In this document: positions 1 to 8,006 of the stretch, piece by piece
Numbering within the stretch: the stretch's first letter is position 1
How the letters are laid out: every line of letters begins with the position of its first letter
NCBI GenBank assembly: GCA_040880065.1
Contig: JBBDJE010000060.1
Span: 1 to 64,000, forward strand
DNA length: 64,000 nucleotides
Direction: 5' to 3'
DNA from: Abyssibius sp040880065
GTDB taxonomy: Bacteria; Pseudomonadota; Alphaproteobacteria; Rhodobacterales; Rhodobacteraceae
The notes under the pieces: generated by a model
What the model saw: the letters and a program-made list of their open reading frames with translations, nothing else
The model's database searches: none
What the model was told of the DNA's origin: nothing
Program-made: the position numbers and the translations under genes

Positions 1-478
1 CCTTGGTGTGCCAGATGGGCGCAAGCGTGTCGCGAATGTCGCGCTGGTCGAGGTCGGTCACAGGCACTTTGCCAAGCTTGGGCAGAACGTGAATGGTAAG
101 AGGGGAAAGCCACCGCCCCGCCATGCCATCGCCTTTCAGTTCGGCTTTGCGGGATTCGAAAGCGTCAGCGGTCAGGATTGCCAGCGTTATATCTTCGCGC
201 CGCGCAGCCCGTTCTTCGGCTTCGCGTTCCTTCACCGGGTCACGGCCAGCCGCCGCTACGTCGCGCCAGCGTGTCGCAATCTTGCGGGCTTCGGCCAGCC
301 CGAGCGATGGAAAGCCACCAAGCCCCATTTCGCGCCGTCGCCCGTGAACGGTCACACGCAGCACCCATTGCGCGCCACCATCATCGCGCTTCACCAGCCA
401 AAGCCCGGCCCCGTCGCAATGTTTGCCCACGGGGGCGGTTTTCAGAAAGCCCGCCGTCAACCTGTTTCGCGCCCGCAT
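1..478 (-). CDS. P4-type tyrosine site-specific integrase, N-terminal part (cut by window edge)
   Basis: Reading leftward from an ATG at 478-476 the frame stays open to the window edge, giving 159 residues. The start MRARNRLTAGFLKTA is followed by KHCDGAGLWLVKRDDGGAQW, then an RRREMGLGGFPSLGLAEARK block. This is the usual DUF4102 arm-binding domain of P4/prophage integrases, with the beginning of the SAM-like core-binding domain after it. The catalytic R-H-R-Y residues would lie outside the window. A purine-rich GGGGGATGGAAA lies just before the ATG and supports this start. These enzymes integrate and excise genomic islands, usually at tRNA 3' ends. It marks the left of the window as mobile DNA. 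Family assignment is strong; whether the gene is intact cannot be seen. Confidence 0.85.
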   Translation of the reverse strand, partial: MRARNRLTAGFLKTAPVGKHCDGAGLWLVKRDDGGAQWVLRVTVHGRRREMGLGGFPSLGLAEARKIATRWRDVAAAGRDPVKEREAEERAARREDITLAILTADAFESRKAELKGDGMAGRWLSPLTIHVLPKLGKVPVTDLDQRDIRDTLAPIWHTK

Positions 479-494
479 TTTCCATCCCCCCAAT

Positions 495-574
495 TATCCA
501 CCCTAAGCTAGTGGATAGGGCCGGACAGTTCAAGGCAAGGATGGGCAGGTATCGTCATGTTTTTAAGGTGGATA
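495..574. repeat. Iteron-like GTGGATA sites upstream of the integrase
   Basis: TATCCAC at 495-501 is inverted relative to GTGGATA at 511-517, and a third copy in direct orientation lies at 568-574. The two direct copies continue as GTGGATAGGG, and both are followed within a few bases by GGACAG. The sites lie 17-96 bp upstream of the integrase start. They could be integrase or excisionase arm-type sites. The core TTATCCAC also resembles a DnaA box (TTATCCACA) with the last base changed, so a replication-protein role cannot be excluded. Confidence 0.45.
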
Positions 575-616
575 GGGGCACGGTTGGACAGATAAAAACA
601 AGTAAAAACAATGGGT

Positions 617-637
617 TGGTGCCCTTCAGCGGCACCA
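617..637. other. Perfect 7-bp stem hairpin, possible attachment-site or terminator element
   Basis: TGGTGCC at 617-623 and GGCACCA at 631-637 form a perfect inverted repeat around a 7-nt loop. No run of T follows, so it is not a standard terminator. It ends in CACCA as tRNA 3' ends can, but no cloverleaf fits the flanking bases. Position near the integrase makes an att-site role possible but unproven. Confidence 0.3.
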
Positions 638-698
638 GGTCTCTCTTATAGTTCACAAGCTTGCTGGTTTGGTTGTGTTGTGATCGAGCGCTGGGCGT

Positions 699-884
699 TC
701 AATCGGCACTTAGGGTTACGTGCTTCATAAAACCCCACAACCAGGTGCGAATATCATCACTTTCAACGGGGGCATTGGATCCAGCCGGGATCAACCGCAC
801 AGCCAGCGCTTGTTCCGGCGGTCCGTCAACCAGTTCTATTTGCCACTGCGGGTGGTGCCGCCGGGGCGCATATGTGCATCGGGC
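699..884 (-). pseudogene. Coding-like fragment without a start codon, unknown protein
   Basis: On the minus strand a frame bounded by TGA at 887-885 and TGA at 701-699 encodes about 61 residues with protein-like composition, including QWQIELVDGPPEQALAVRL and ending in MKHVTLSAD. There is no ATG or GTG before the internal ATG near the end, and no clear ribosome site. It ends the reading frame just downstream of the LysR gene on the same strand. It looks like the remnant of a gene truncated by rearrangement at the island edge. I do not recognise the family. It could also be a chance open frame in G+C-rich DNA. Confidence 0.3.
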
Positions 885-904
885 TCATTCCAAAGCAACG
901 AGGC

Positions 905-1822
905 TCAGGGGCCGAAATCAAGCGTCTTAAACACCTTTTCGACATTGTCTATGAAAATGCGTTTGACAGGATCTATGGCCGATGTAGCGGAAATTATCAG
1001 GCCCGTTCTATACTCCTTCAAGGCTTTCATGCCGAAGGGAACAAAGACCAGTTCCTTTGCCTCTATCTCCTCGAGGAAGCCGATTTTCGTGTAGATACCA
1101 ACCGCGCGATTCGCCAGTATCGATTGCTTTGCGATGCTGAGCGCGTTTGTAAAAATATGTGTATATAAATAGCCCGACGCTTCATTCATTTCCTGGTCAA
1201 GGATCGAGTTTCGGCCACGCGCATCGACGGTGCGCACCAGCGGATATCCCTCAAGGTCTTTTGCCTCGACATTGGTCTTTACCGCCAAAGGATGGTCCGG
1301 TCGCATGATGATGCCAAAAGGGGCCGATTTTTCCAGAACGACACGGGTGCCCGGATAGTGCAGGTTGGTGAAGTTGATGCCAATGTCGATTTCGCCGGCT
1401 GCGACCGAATGGGAGACCCGATCGGGTAAATCCGCTGTCACAGTCAAAGATATGCTGGGATAATCGTCGCCAAATCGACGCAGGATCCGTGGCAAAACGC
1501 TGAACGTGAATGAGTCTATGGTTTGAACACTGAGATGACCTGTGCGAAGGTCGCGGAGGTCGTCGATCACCGTCTTGATGCTCTCATAATCGTAGAGCGT
1601 TTTTCGGCAATGCTCCAAAACGATTTTACCACCCGGCGTAAGTTCAACGCCATCGGCCGAGCGCTCGAACAGTTTGATTCCCATCTGCTCTTCGATGCTA
1701 ATAATTTTCCGGTTCACCGACGTGGATGAAATGTTCAGGATTCCGGCGGCCTTCCTGATAGAGCCTTGACGGGCCACCTCGTCAAAGTAGCGTAGAAAGA
1801 TCGAATGCATGTAGCGCTCCAT
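905..1822 (-). CDS. LysR-family transcriptional regulator
   Basis: 305 residues, the usual LTTR length. The winged helix-turn-helix is at about residues 5-64 (FDEVARQGSIRKAAGILNIS, then VNRKIISIEEQMGIKLFER). The periplasmic-binding-protein-like effector domain follows from about residue 90. The gene is divergent from the transporter and catabolic operon that begins at 1941, which is the classic LTTR arrangement, so it most likely controls that operon in response to the imported compound or an intermediate. A second ATG at 1810 could be the true start. A T-N11-A dyad lies 9 bp upstream of the first ATG and suggests autoregulation. The ligand is unknown. Confidence 0.93.
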   Translation of the reverse strand: MERYMHSIFLRYFDEVARQGSIRKAAGILNISSTSVNRKIISIEEQMGIKLFERSADGVELTPGGKIVLEHCRKTLYDYESIKTVIDDLRDLRTGHLSVQTIDSFTFSVLPRILRRFGDDYPSISLTVTADLPDRVSHSVAAGEIDIGINFTNLHYPGTRVVLEKSAPFGIIMRPDHPLAVKTNVEAKDLEGYPLVRTVDARGRNSILDQEMNEASGYLYTHIFTNALSIAKQSILANRAVGIYTKIGFLEEIEAKELVFVPFGMKALKEYRTGLIISATSAIDPVKRIFIDNVEKVFKTLDFGP

Positions 1823-1830
1823 CGAATAGG

Positions 1831-1849
1831 TGGTGCAGTTTTAGCACCG
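1831..1849. promoter_or_regulatory. Candidate LysR operator (T-N11-A dyad)
   Basis: GGTGC at 1832-1836 and GCACC at 1844-1848 form an inverted repeat with a 7-bp spacer. T1834 and A1846 satisfy the T-N11-A rule of LTTR boxes. It lies between the divergent lysR gene (start 1822) and the operon start (1941), close to lysR, as expected for the recognition-binding site that also represses lysR itself. Confidence 0.5.
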
Positions 1850-1940
1850 CTGTTGAACAATCTTGATCCTTTTAGACTCGCGCGTGCTGGTCGTAGAGTC
1901 AAGAAAATCAAAAAAGCCAACCCAACTGGAAGGAAGTAAG

Positions 1941-2984
1941 ATGACCAATCGTTACAAGGGCGACGTAAGCCGCCGGCAACTGATGAAAGGCATGGGCGCA
2001 GCGTCTAGCCTTGCGATGACAGGCTCGATGTTGAGCGTTGGAAAGGCGCTTGCCCAAGGCACCTATGAAGTGAACATGCAGCTTGGCTGGCTCGCTTCAA
2101 ATGGCATTTTGGGTGAAGTCGCTGCAGACAGGCTGGGTTACTACGCAGACGAAGGCATGTCGCTAAACATCATTCCCGGCGGCCCTAACATCGATGGCGT
2201 TGCTTCTGTTGCGTCGGGGCGGTCAAATCTGGGGTCCATCTCTTCAAGCCCGTCGCTGATGTTGGCACGCGCTGCTGGCATTCCGATCAAGTGTATTGCT
2301 GCCGGATATCAAAAGCACCCGTTCACCTATTTCTCGCTCAAGTCAAACCCGGTGAACACGCCCGCCGACCTTGTGGGCAAGCGTGTTGCAACCAATGGCA
2401 CGGCCCGCATTCTTCTGGATGCTTTGCTGGCGGCGAACAATATTTCTTCAGATGATCTCGAAATCATCGTTTCTGGTGCCGATATGTCGGTTCTGATGAC
2501 AGGGCAGGCGGATGTTGTAACCGGCTGGAGCACAAATACCAGTGCCTTGGCGGTTCTGGGCGACCAACGCGTTGACCTGTCACTTTGGGATGCTGGCGTT
2601 CAGCTTTATGCCAACCCCTATTACGTCACAGATCGAACTCTTGCCGAGCATCGCGATAAAGTTGAAGCGATGATCCGCGTTTCTGCCAAGGGCTGGGGCT
2701 GGGTTCATGACAATCCCGAACAAGCAGCCGAATTCCTGGTCGAACGCTATCCCAATCTCGATCTGGACGCCGAAAAAAGCACGGTTGGCCTGATCAACGA
2801 TTTCTCGTTCAACGAAAGCACGGCCGCAAGGGGCTGGGGCACGATGACAGCGGAAAACTGGCAATCGCAGCTCGATGCATATGAGCGGCTTGGTCAGTTC
2901 GACGGTGCTGCGCCCGCGTTGGATGACTTGGTGGATTTCTCGATTCTCGACGCTACTGTAGCTGACCGCCCGACCTATGGCTGA
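1941..2984 (+). CDS. ABC transporter substrate-binding protein, NMT1/SsuA/TauA-like, Tat-exported
   Basis: 347 residues from the ATG at 1941, preceded by GGAAGGAAG; an in-frame ATG at 1863 has no ribosome site and would put 26 odd residues before the export signal. The N-terminus carries a twin-arginine motif SRRQLMKG (R11, R12), a hydrophobic stretch and a likely ALA|Q cleavage after residue 38. The mature part (MQLGWLASNGILGEVAA, then YYADEGMSLNIIPGG) is typical of the NMT1/THI5-like family that binds sulfonates, aromatics, pyrimidines and similar small molecules. It should capture the substrate in the periplasm for the ATPase and permease encoded next. Tat export suggests folding before secretion. 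The exact ligand cannot be read from sequence. Confidence 0.88.
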   Translation: MTNRYKGDVSRRQLMKGMGAASSLAMTGSMLSVGKALAQGTYEVNMQLGWLASNGILGEVAADRLGYYADEGMSLNIIPGGPNIDGVASVASGRSNLGSISSSPSLMLARAAGIPIKCIAAGYQKHPFTYFSLKSNPVNTPADLVGKRVATNGTARILLDALLAANNISSDDLEIIVSGADMSVLMTGQADVVTGWSTNTSALAVLGDQRVDLSLWDAGVQLYANPYYVTDRTLAEHRDKVEAMIRVSAKGWGWVHDNPEQAAEFLVERYPNLDLDAEKSTVGLINDFSFNESTAARGWGTMTAENWQSQLDAYERLGQFDGAAPALDDLVDFSILDATVADRPTYG

Positions 2985-3792
2985 GCCGATGGAAACAGTC
3001 AGCAACATCGAAGGGAAAGCGACAGGCAACAGGCCTGTCGCAGCCTCGCTCACTAACGCATTCGTCAAATTCGGAGCGTTTACCGCAATCGAAAACCTGA
3101 GCCTGAATATCGAACAGGGGTCTTTTTACACCATCCTTGGGCCATCAGGCTGCGGGAAGTCGACGCTGCTACGACTGATTTCCGACCTCGTTCCCTGCGC
3201 TTCGGGGGAGTTGAAAGTCCTTGGAAAAACGACAGAGGAAGCCCGGCTTGCGCGGGAGTTTGCATTTGTTTTTCAAGACGCAGCTTTGCTCCCCTGGCGT
3301 TCGGCCATCCAAAACGTCGAGCTTCCCTTGGAAATGGGCCGCAAGCGTGGCGTCAAAATTCCGGTTAGCGATAAGACGCCAGCCGAACTGCTGGAACTGG
3401 TCGGCCTGAAAGGGCGCGAAAAATCTCTGCCCCATGAGTTGTCCGGCGGAATGCGCCAACGCGTTGCCATTGCGCGGGCGCTGGTTTGCAAGCCCAAGTT
3501 GCTGTTGATGGATGAGCCGTTCGGCGCGCTGGACGAAATGACGCGCGATCACCTGAACCTGCAACTGTTGCAGATTTGGCAAGAGACCGGTGTCACCATC
3601 CTGTTCGTGACCCATTCGATCCCCGAAGCCGTGTTCCTCGGGCAGAAGGTTCTGATGCTGCAAGCCAACCCTGGACGGTTGCGCGAAGTGGTCGATATCG
3701 ACCTGCCATATCCACGCGAAATCAAGTTACGCGATACCCAGGACTTCATCAAATACACGTCCTACCTGCGCGAACTGTTGGAGACATGCTGA
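2977..3792 (+). CDS. ABC transporter ATP-binding protein, SsuB/TauB family
   Basis: 271 residues. The Walker A motif GPSGCGKST is at 55-63, the signature LSGGMRQR at 155-162, Walker B LLLMDEPFGALDE from 175, and the switch histidine in VTHS near 213. It overlaps the binding-protein gene by 8 bases, and a second ATG at 2989 would give a nearly abutting start; either way translation is probably coupled. Binding protein, ATPase and permease form a complete SsuABC/TauABC-like importer. The family normally imports sulfonates, nitrate, cyanate or small aromatic or pyrimidine compounds, so it does not by itself define the substrate. Confidence 0.92.
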   Translation: MAEPMETVSNIEGKATGNRPVAASLTNAFVKFGAFTAIENLSLNIEQGSFYTILGPSGCGKSTLLRLISDLVPCASGELKVLGKTTEEARLAREFAFVFQDAALLPWRSAIQNVELPLEMGRKRGVKIPVSDKTPAELLELVGLKGREKSLPHELSGGMRQRVAIARALVCKPKLLLMDEPFGALDEMTRDHLNLQLLQIWQETGVTILFVTHSIPEAVFLGQKVLMLQANPGRLREVVDIDLPYPREIKLRDTQDFIKYTSYLRELLETC

Positions 3793-4595
3793 TGACCGCC
3801 ACGACAACAAATATTGATGCGCAAATCCTTGAGGAAGAGCGCCGTGCTGTTCGCCGCCGGAAAATCGAAGCCGTAGCGCTTCCCTTGGGCACATTGATAG
3901 TGCTGCTTCTCACATGGCAGTTCGGTGTGCGGCTTTTCGGCGTCCCCAGTTACATTGCGCCTGCGCCGAGCGAAGTTGCCATCGAGTTTGTGACGAAGTT
4001 TTCGCTACTCATGGAAAATTTCTGGCCAACCTTTTATGAGGCGGTGCTTGGATTCATTGCTGGCAACCTTGCCGCTGTTTTGCTTGCCATTGCCTTTGTT
4101 CACAGCCGCACAGTCGAACGTGCGTTCTTTCCTATTGCCGTATTCATCAACACGATTCCGATTCTGGCAATTGCACCAATCCTCGTGCTGATTTTTGGCG
4201 CTGGCCTGACGGCAAAAGTTGTCATCGCGGGCCTCATCTGCTTTTTTCCCACACTCGTGAACATGGTGCGTGGATTGCAATCTGTCAGTGAACAATCCCT
4301 TGAACTGGCGCGCATTCTCTCTGCGTCCAAGGCTGAAATTTTCTGGAAAATCAGGCTGCCCTCGTCGCTGCCATTTCTGTTCTCGGCGCTGAAGATCGCG
4401 GCGACGACCTGCGTTATCGGCGCAATCGTCGCGGAATGGGTTGGTGCCGATGCTGGCCTGGGCGCGCTCATCATCGACTCAACGTTCAACTTCCGCTCTG
4501 CGCTGCTCTACGCAACCGTCTTCATGTCATCTGGTTTGTCGGTGTTCTTGTTTGCCACCGTTTCAATCGCAGAGCGTCTGATCATTCGCTGGTAG
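3792..4595 (+). CDS. ABC transporter permease, SsuC/TauC family
   Basis: 267 residues from the ATG at 3792, which overlaps the ATPase stop as TGATG; an ATG two codons earlier (3786) is also possible. Hydrophobic segments span the protein. The EAA loop that contacts the ATPase is seen in the EQSLELARILSASK region followed by FWKIRLPSSLPFLF. Six transmembrane helices are expected for this family. It is the membrane channel of the importer encoded by the two genes before it. A 70-bp gap with an AAGGAG ribosome site then leads into the catabolic genes. Confidence 0.92.
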   Translation: MTATTTNIDAQILEEERRAVRRRKIEAVALPLGTLIVLLLTWQFGVRLFGVPSYIAPAPSEVAIEFVTKFSLLMENFWPTFYEAVLGFIAGNLAAVLLAIAFVHSRTVERAFFPIAVFINTIPILAIAPILVLIFGAGLTAKVVIAGLICFFPTLVNMVRGLQSVSEQSLELARILSASKAEIFWKIRLPSSLPFLFSALKIAATTCVIGAIVAEWVGADAGLGALIIDSTFNFRSALLYATVFMSSGLSVFLFATVSIAERLIIRW

Positions 4596-4665
4596 CTGCG
4601 CAGATTTCAAACACCAAAATCAATTGGCGTGAAACCCGCCTGTCCAACACTTCAAGGAGCTCACC

Positions 4666-6048
4666 ATGTCCGAGCAAATCAAAGACTACGTCACCTCTCA
4701 ATCGCAGCAAATTCCGGTCGTTTCCAAAACTGACGTTGTTGTAGTCGGCGCAGGCCCGGCCGGGCTGTCAGCGGCGGTATCGGCTGCGCGCAACGGCTGT
4801 TCGGTCACCCTGATCGAGCGCTACCATCACCTTGGCGGGCAGGCCTCAGGTGGCATGGTTCTGGTGCTGGATGATATGGTGAATCCGGGTAACGGAAACC
4901 GGCCGGACGAGATTGTCACCACAGGCATCGTGTCGGAGTTTGTTGACCGGCTGAAAGCACAGGACGCCGCCATTTACCCGCCTTCGGAAGATTGCGTGAA
5001 AAGCTGGGAGATGTGGCAGAAATGGTCTCGCTGGGGTTGCATCAATTTCCATGAAACCGGTATGCCGCAACCGATCATTCATGCCGTCGCCTTTGATCCG
5101 GATGCCTGGAAACGGGTCAGCCTCGATCTTGTCAGGGAATGTGGTGTCAACCTGCGGCTACATAGCTGGTTTTCAGAGGCGATTGTCAAAGATGGAAAGG
5201 TCGAAGGCGTAATTTGCCAGACCAAGGTCGGTCGTCAGGCGCTGATGGCAGATATGGTCATAGATGCTACCGGAGACCTCGATCTTGCCGCCTCCGCTGG
5301 GGCTGACTTCATTCAGGGCGAGTATATCGTAACGACTGTTTTCCGGCTTTGTGATGTGGATACGGACAAGGCAGAGGCCTTTGAATACAGCAACCCCGAA
5401 GACTATAAGAAACTGGATCGTCAGGCGCGCCGTGTTATCGGCGGCGCATGGGGCATGTGGTGGCTTAAAACGCCGTTGCCGGGCATCGTCTGGTGTAACT
5501 GCCCGCATATGACGGGGTATGACGGTCTGTCACCTGAAGGCATGGTCGCTGCCGAGCATGAAGGGCGCGAGCGGATGATGAATCTGCTGAAATTCGCCCG
5601 TGAAAACATTCCGGGTTTCGAGAACGCCAAGATGCTTGGTGCCGCCGAACAACTGGGCATTCGCCAGACCCGCCTGCTGCGTGGCGAATATGTGGTCACA
5701 AAGGATGACGTTCACAAACGCCGTCATTTTGCAGACAGCGTCTGCCGGGGTCGGGACTACTATACCCCCTACCGTGCCTTGTTGCCCAAGGGGCTGGATA
5801 ACCTGATCGTTGCGGGTCGCCATTATTCTGTCGATAGCGACGCCCAAAAGAGCTCGCGCGAAATTCCACCCTGCATGTCGCAAGGCGAGGCCGCTGGTGT
5901 TGCGGTTTCACTGGCGCTGAACAGCAATTCGGCACTTCGCGACGTGGATGTCACCCTGATCCAGAAACAAATGCGCGCGCAAGGCGCCGATCCTGGTGAT
6001 GTGCCGTCTTACAATGCGCTTACCGACGACCAACCCGTGACAGCATGA
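4666..6048 (+). CDS. FAD-dependent oxidoreductase (FAD_oxidored-type)
   Basis: 460 residues. The dinucleotide-binding motif VVGAGPAGLSAA has its glycines at 28, 30 and 33, followed by an acidic residue in TLIERYHHLGGQASGG that fits FAD ribose binding. The C-terminal part has LIVAGRHYSVDSDAQKSSR and PCMSQGEAAGVAV, the second FAD contact typical of the FAD_oxidored/fumarate-reductase-like flavoproteins. The AAGGAG ribosome site at 4655-4660 supports the start. It probably oxidises or reduces the imported compound or its CoA ester, perhaps with the ferredoxin at 8007 as electron partner. The substrate is unknown. Confidence 0.85.
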   Translation: MSEQIKDYVTSQSQQIPVVSKTDVVVVGAGPAGLSAAVSAARNGCSVTLIERYHHLGGQASGGMVLVLDDMVNPGNGNRPDEIVTTGIVSEFVDRLKAQDAAIYPPSEDCVKSWEMWQKWSRWGCINFHETGMPQPIIHAVAFDPDAWKRVSLDLVRECGVNLRLHSWFSEAIVKDGKVEGVICQTKVGRQALMADMVIDATGDLDLAASAGADFIQGEYIVTTVFRLCDVDTDKAEAFEYSNPEDYKKLDRQARRVIGGAWGMWWLKTPLPGIVWCNCPHMTGYDGLSPEGMVAAEHEGRERMMNLLKFARENIPGFENAKMLGAAEQLGIRQTRLLRGEYVVTKDDVHKRRHFADSVCRGRDYYTPYRALLPKGLDNLIVAGRHYSVDSDAQKSSREIPPCMSQGEAAGVAVSLALNSNSALRDVDVTLIQKQMRAQGADPGDVPSYNALTDDQPVTA

Positions 6049-6055
6049 GGATGTT

Positions 6056-7231
6056 ATGATGACCGATGGCTCAACCCTCCCGCTTGACGGAATCCGTGTA
6101 TTGGACCTGACGCAGGTCATGCTCGGCCCATGCGCCACCCAGATGCTTGGCGATTTTGGCGCGGATGTGATCAAGCTCGAACGCCCCGGCGCCGGCGACC
6201 TTTCGCGCAGCTTTTTCGGTGAGACAACCGAACTGGCGATGAATAACGCCGTGTTCTCCTCGTTGAACCGCAACAAGCGATCAATCGAGATCAATACAAA
6301 AAGCGATGCCGGAAAGCAGATCGTTTACGACCTTATCAAGGTTTCCGATGTGATTGTGAACAACTTCCGGGCTGGCGTGATGGACCGTCTTGGGTTCGGC
6401 TATGAAAAGCTGAAAGCAATCAATCCGCGCATCATCTTCGCTTCGGGAACCGGTTTTGGTGGTGTAGGGCCCTATGCTCACAAGGGTGGGCAAGATGTTC
6501 TTGCCCAGGCGATGAGCGGCGTGATGGAAAAGACAGCCGACCCGTCGATTCCGCGTTCGATCTATCCCACGACTTTGTGCGACTATTCTGCCGGCATGCA
6601 CCTTGTTCAGGGCATTCTGGCCGCCCTTCTGCATCGTGAGCGCACGGGTGTCGGCCAAAGAGTTGATGTTTCTCTTTATGATTCAATGATCGCGATGCAG
6701 ATGCAGGAAGCCGCGCAATGGAGCAAGCATCGTGAGGTTCTGAATTGGGCGGCGATGCCGTTGACCGGCGTTTTTGAAACCACGGATGGTGCGCTGGTGG
6801 TTGTTGGCGCGTTCAAGGCTAACCCGCTGCAAGACATCTGTAACGCATTAGGAATAAAAGATATTTCTTCGCAATATCCCGACCTCGCAGCGCAGCGCAA
6901 GCATAAGCCCTTCCTGCAGGAGCTGTTTCGCAAGACCTTTGCGCTCAACACCACATCGCATTGGCTGGCACGCCTCGAAGAGCAGGACTTGCTCTGCGCG
7001 CCGGTGCGGTCTTTGGGCGAAGCTCTGGATGATCCGCAAACGGCAATCAACAACATGTTGCTGGATATGGATCACCCAGTTCTCGGTAAGCTGACAGTCA
7101 TCGGCTCACCTGTTCATCTCAGCGCCGCCCCCGTTAGCGTTCGCCACACGCCTCCGCGTCTTGGCGAGCATACGAAAGACATCCTGCGTGAGTTTGGCCT
7201 GTCGAGCAGTGATGTGAAAGCGGCGGAATGA
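6056..7231 (+). CDS. Class III (CaiB/BaiF family) CoA-transferase
   Basis: 391 residues from ATG 6056; the ATG at 6059 is equally possible. It begins with GIRVLDLTQVMLGPCATQ and has ADVIKLERPGAGD and the NRNKRSIEINTK block of this family. The catalytic aspartate is most likely D176 in LCDYSAG. Such enzymes move CoA between carboxylic acids through aspartyl-CoA anhydride intermediates. Here it likely activates the imported acid, or an acid derived from it, so that the crotonase encoded next (overlap ATGA) can act. Donor and acceptor acids are not known. Confidence 0.9.
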   Translation: MMTDGSTLPLDGIRVLDLTQVMLGPCATQMLGDFGADVIKLERPGAGDLSRSFFGETTELAMNNAVFSSLNRNKRSIEINTKSDAGKQIVYDLIKVSDVIVNNFRAGVMDRLGFGYEKLKAINPRIIFASGTGFGGVGPYAHKGGQDVLAQAMSGVMEKTADPSIPRSIYPTTLCDYSAGMHLVQGILAALLHRERTGVGQRVDVSLYDSMIAMQMQEAAQWSKHREVLNWAAMPLTGVFETTDGALVVVGAFKANPLQDICNALGIKDISSQYPDLAAQRKHKPFLQELFRKTFALNTTSHWLARLEEQDLLCAPVRSLGEALDDPQTAINNMLLDMDHPVLGKLTVIGSPVHLSAAPVSVRHTPPRLGEHTKDILREFGLSSSDVKAAE

Positions 7232-8004
7232 GTGTTCTATTTGAAACGAGCGGTGGTGTAGCAAGGGTTACCATTGACCGCCCGGACCGGATGAACGCGA
7301 TGGATTCCGGCATGCAAACCCGCTTGGCAGAAATCTGGGACGAGATCGAGGCCAGCCCCGCGTTGCGCTGTGTCGTCCTGACTGGCAGCGGAGAAAAAGC
7401 CTTCTCGGCCGGAGCGGATCTGAAAGACAATAGCGGTATGAGCGGGGTGCAATACTGGAAGGATATCAGCGAAAGTGGCTTTCGCCGGATCGCCTTGCGC
7501 AGCACACTGAAAATTCCGGTCATTGCGCGGATCAACGGCCTTGCCTTGGGTGGTGGTCTTGAAATGGCGATGGGTTGCGATATTCTGATTGCTTCGGAGA
7601 CGGCACGCTTTGGATTGCCGGAAGCAAAAGTAGGGCGGATGCCGCTGGATGGTGGCATGGTTATGTTGCCCCGCCTGATCCCGCGCAATATCGCCGTTGG
7701 CATGATGATGACCGGCCGGATGATTCCGGCGGCGGAGATGATGCGATACGGCCTGCTCAATGCCGTGGTGCCTGCAACAGAGCTCGATGCCGAAACCGAC
7801 CGGTGGGTGGCCGACATTCTTGCCGCTGCACCGCTCAGCCTGACGGCGATAAAGGCAGTTGCCCGTGAAACCTGCGAAATGTCGGTTCACGATGCCTATA
7901 TGCACGAAACACCGGAATTGATTGCCGCTCTGGTTTCAGAAGACGCTGATGAAGGCGTGCTCGCTTTTCGTGAAAAGCGCGCGCCGGTCTGGCGCGGGCG
8001 CTAG
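7228..8004 (+). CDS. Enoyl-CoA hydratase/isomerase (crotonase family)
   Basis: 258 residues, standard crotonase length. The oxyanion-hole motif FSAGADLK is at 59-66, and the ALGGGLEMAMGCD block carries one of the two acid-base glutamates, E112. The second, E132, is in FGLPEAKVG. With both glutamates present a hydratase activity is plausible. The GRMPLDGG stretch departs from the GxxPGxGG of fatty-acid enoyl-CoA hydratases, which suggests a specialised substrate. It overlaps the CoA-transferase stop as ATGA, so the two are translationally coupled and probably handle the same CoA ester. Confidence 0.9.
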   Translation: MSVLFETSGGVARVTIDRPDRMNAMDSGMQTRLAEIWDEIEASPALRCVVLTGSGEKAFSAGADLKDNSGMSGVQYWKDISESGFRRIALRSTLKIPVIARINGLALGGGLEMAMGCDILIASETARFGLPEAKVGRMPLDGGMVMLPRLIPRNIAVGMMMTGRMIPAAEMMRYGLLNAVVPATELDAETDRWVADILAAAPLSLTAIKAVARETCEMSVHDAYMHETPELIAALVSEDADEGVLAFREKRAPVWRGR

Positions 8005-8006
8005 AC

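Larger units (their letters stand above)
479..904. other. 426-bp gap between integrase and lysR regulator
   Basis: This stretch has no intact gene that I can support. It holds repeated GTGGATA sites (495-574), a 7-bp-stem hairpin (617-637) and a coding-like minus-strand fragment without a usual start (699-884), each listed separately. I see no tRNA gene. The stretch most likely belongs to the edge of an integrated element; this is inference from the neighbouring integrase. Confidence 0.5.

Noticed and set aside
8..511. A 167-residue plus-strand open frame at the left edge
   Set aside because: It is antisense to the integrase, which has clear family motifs in the opposite frame.
617..637. tRNA or tmRNA 3' end
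   Set aside because: The hairpin ends in CACCA, but no cloverleaf or TΨC arm can be formed from the flanks.
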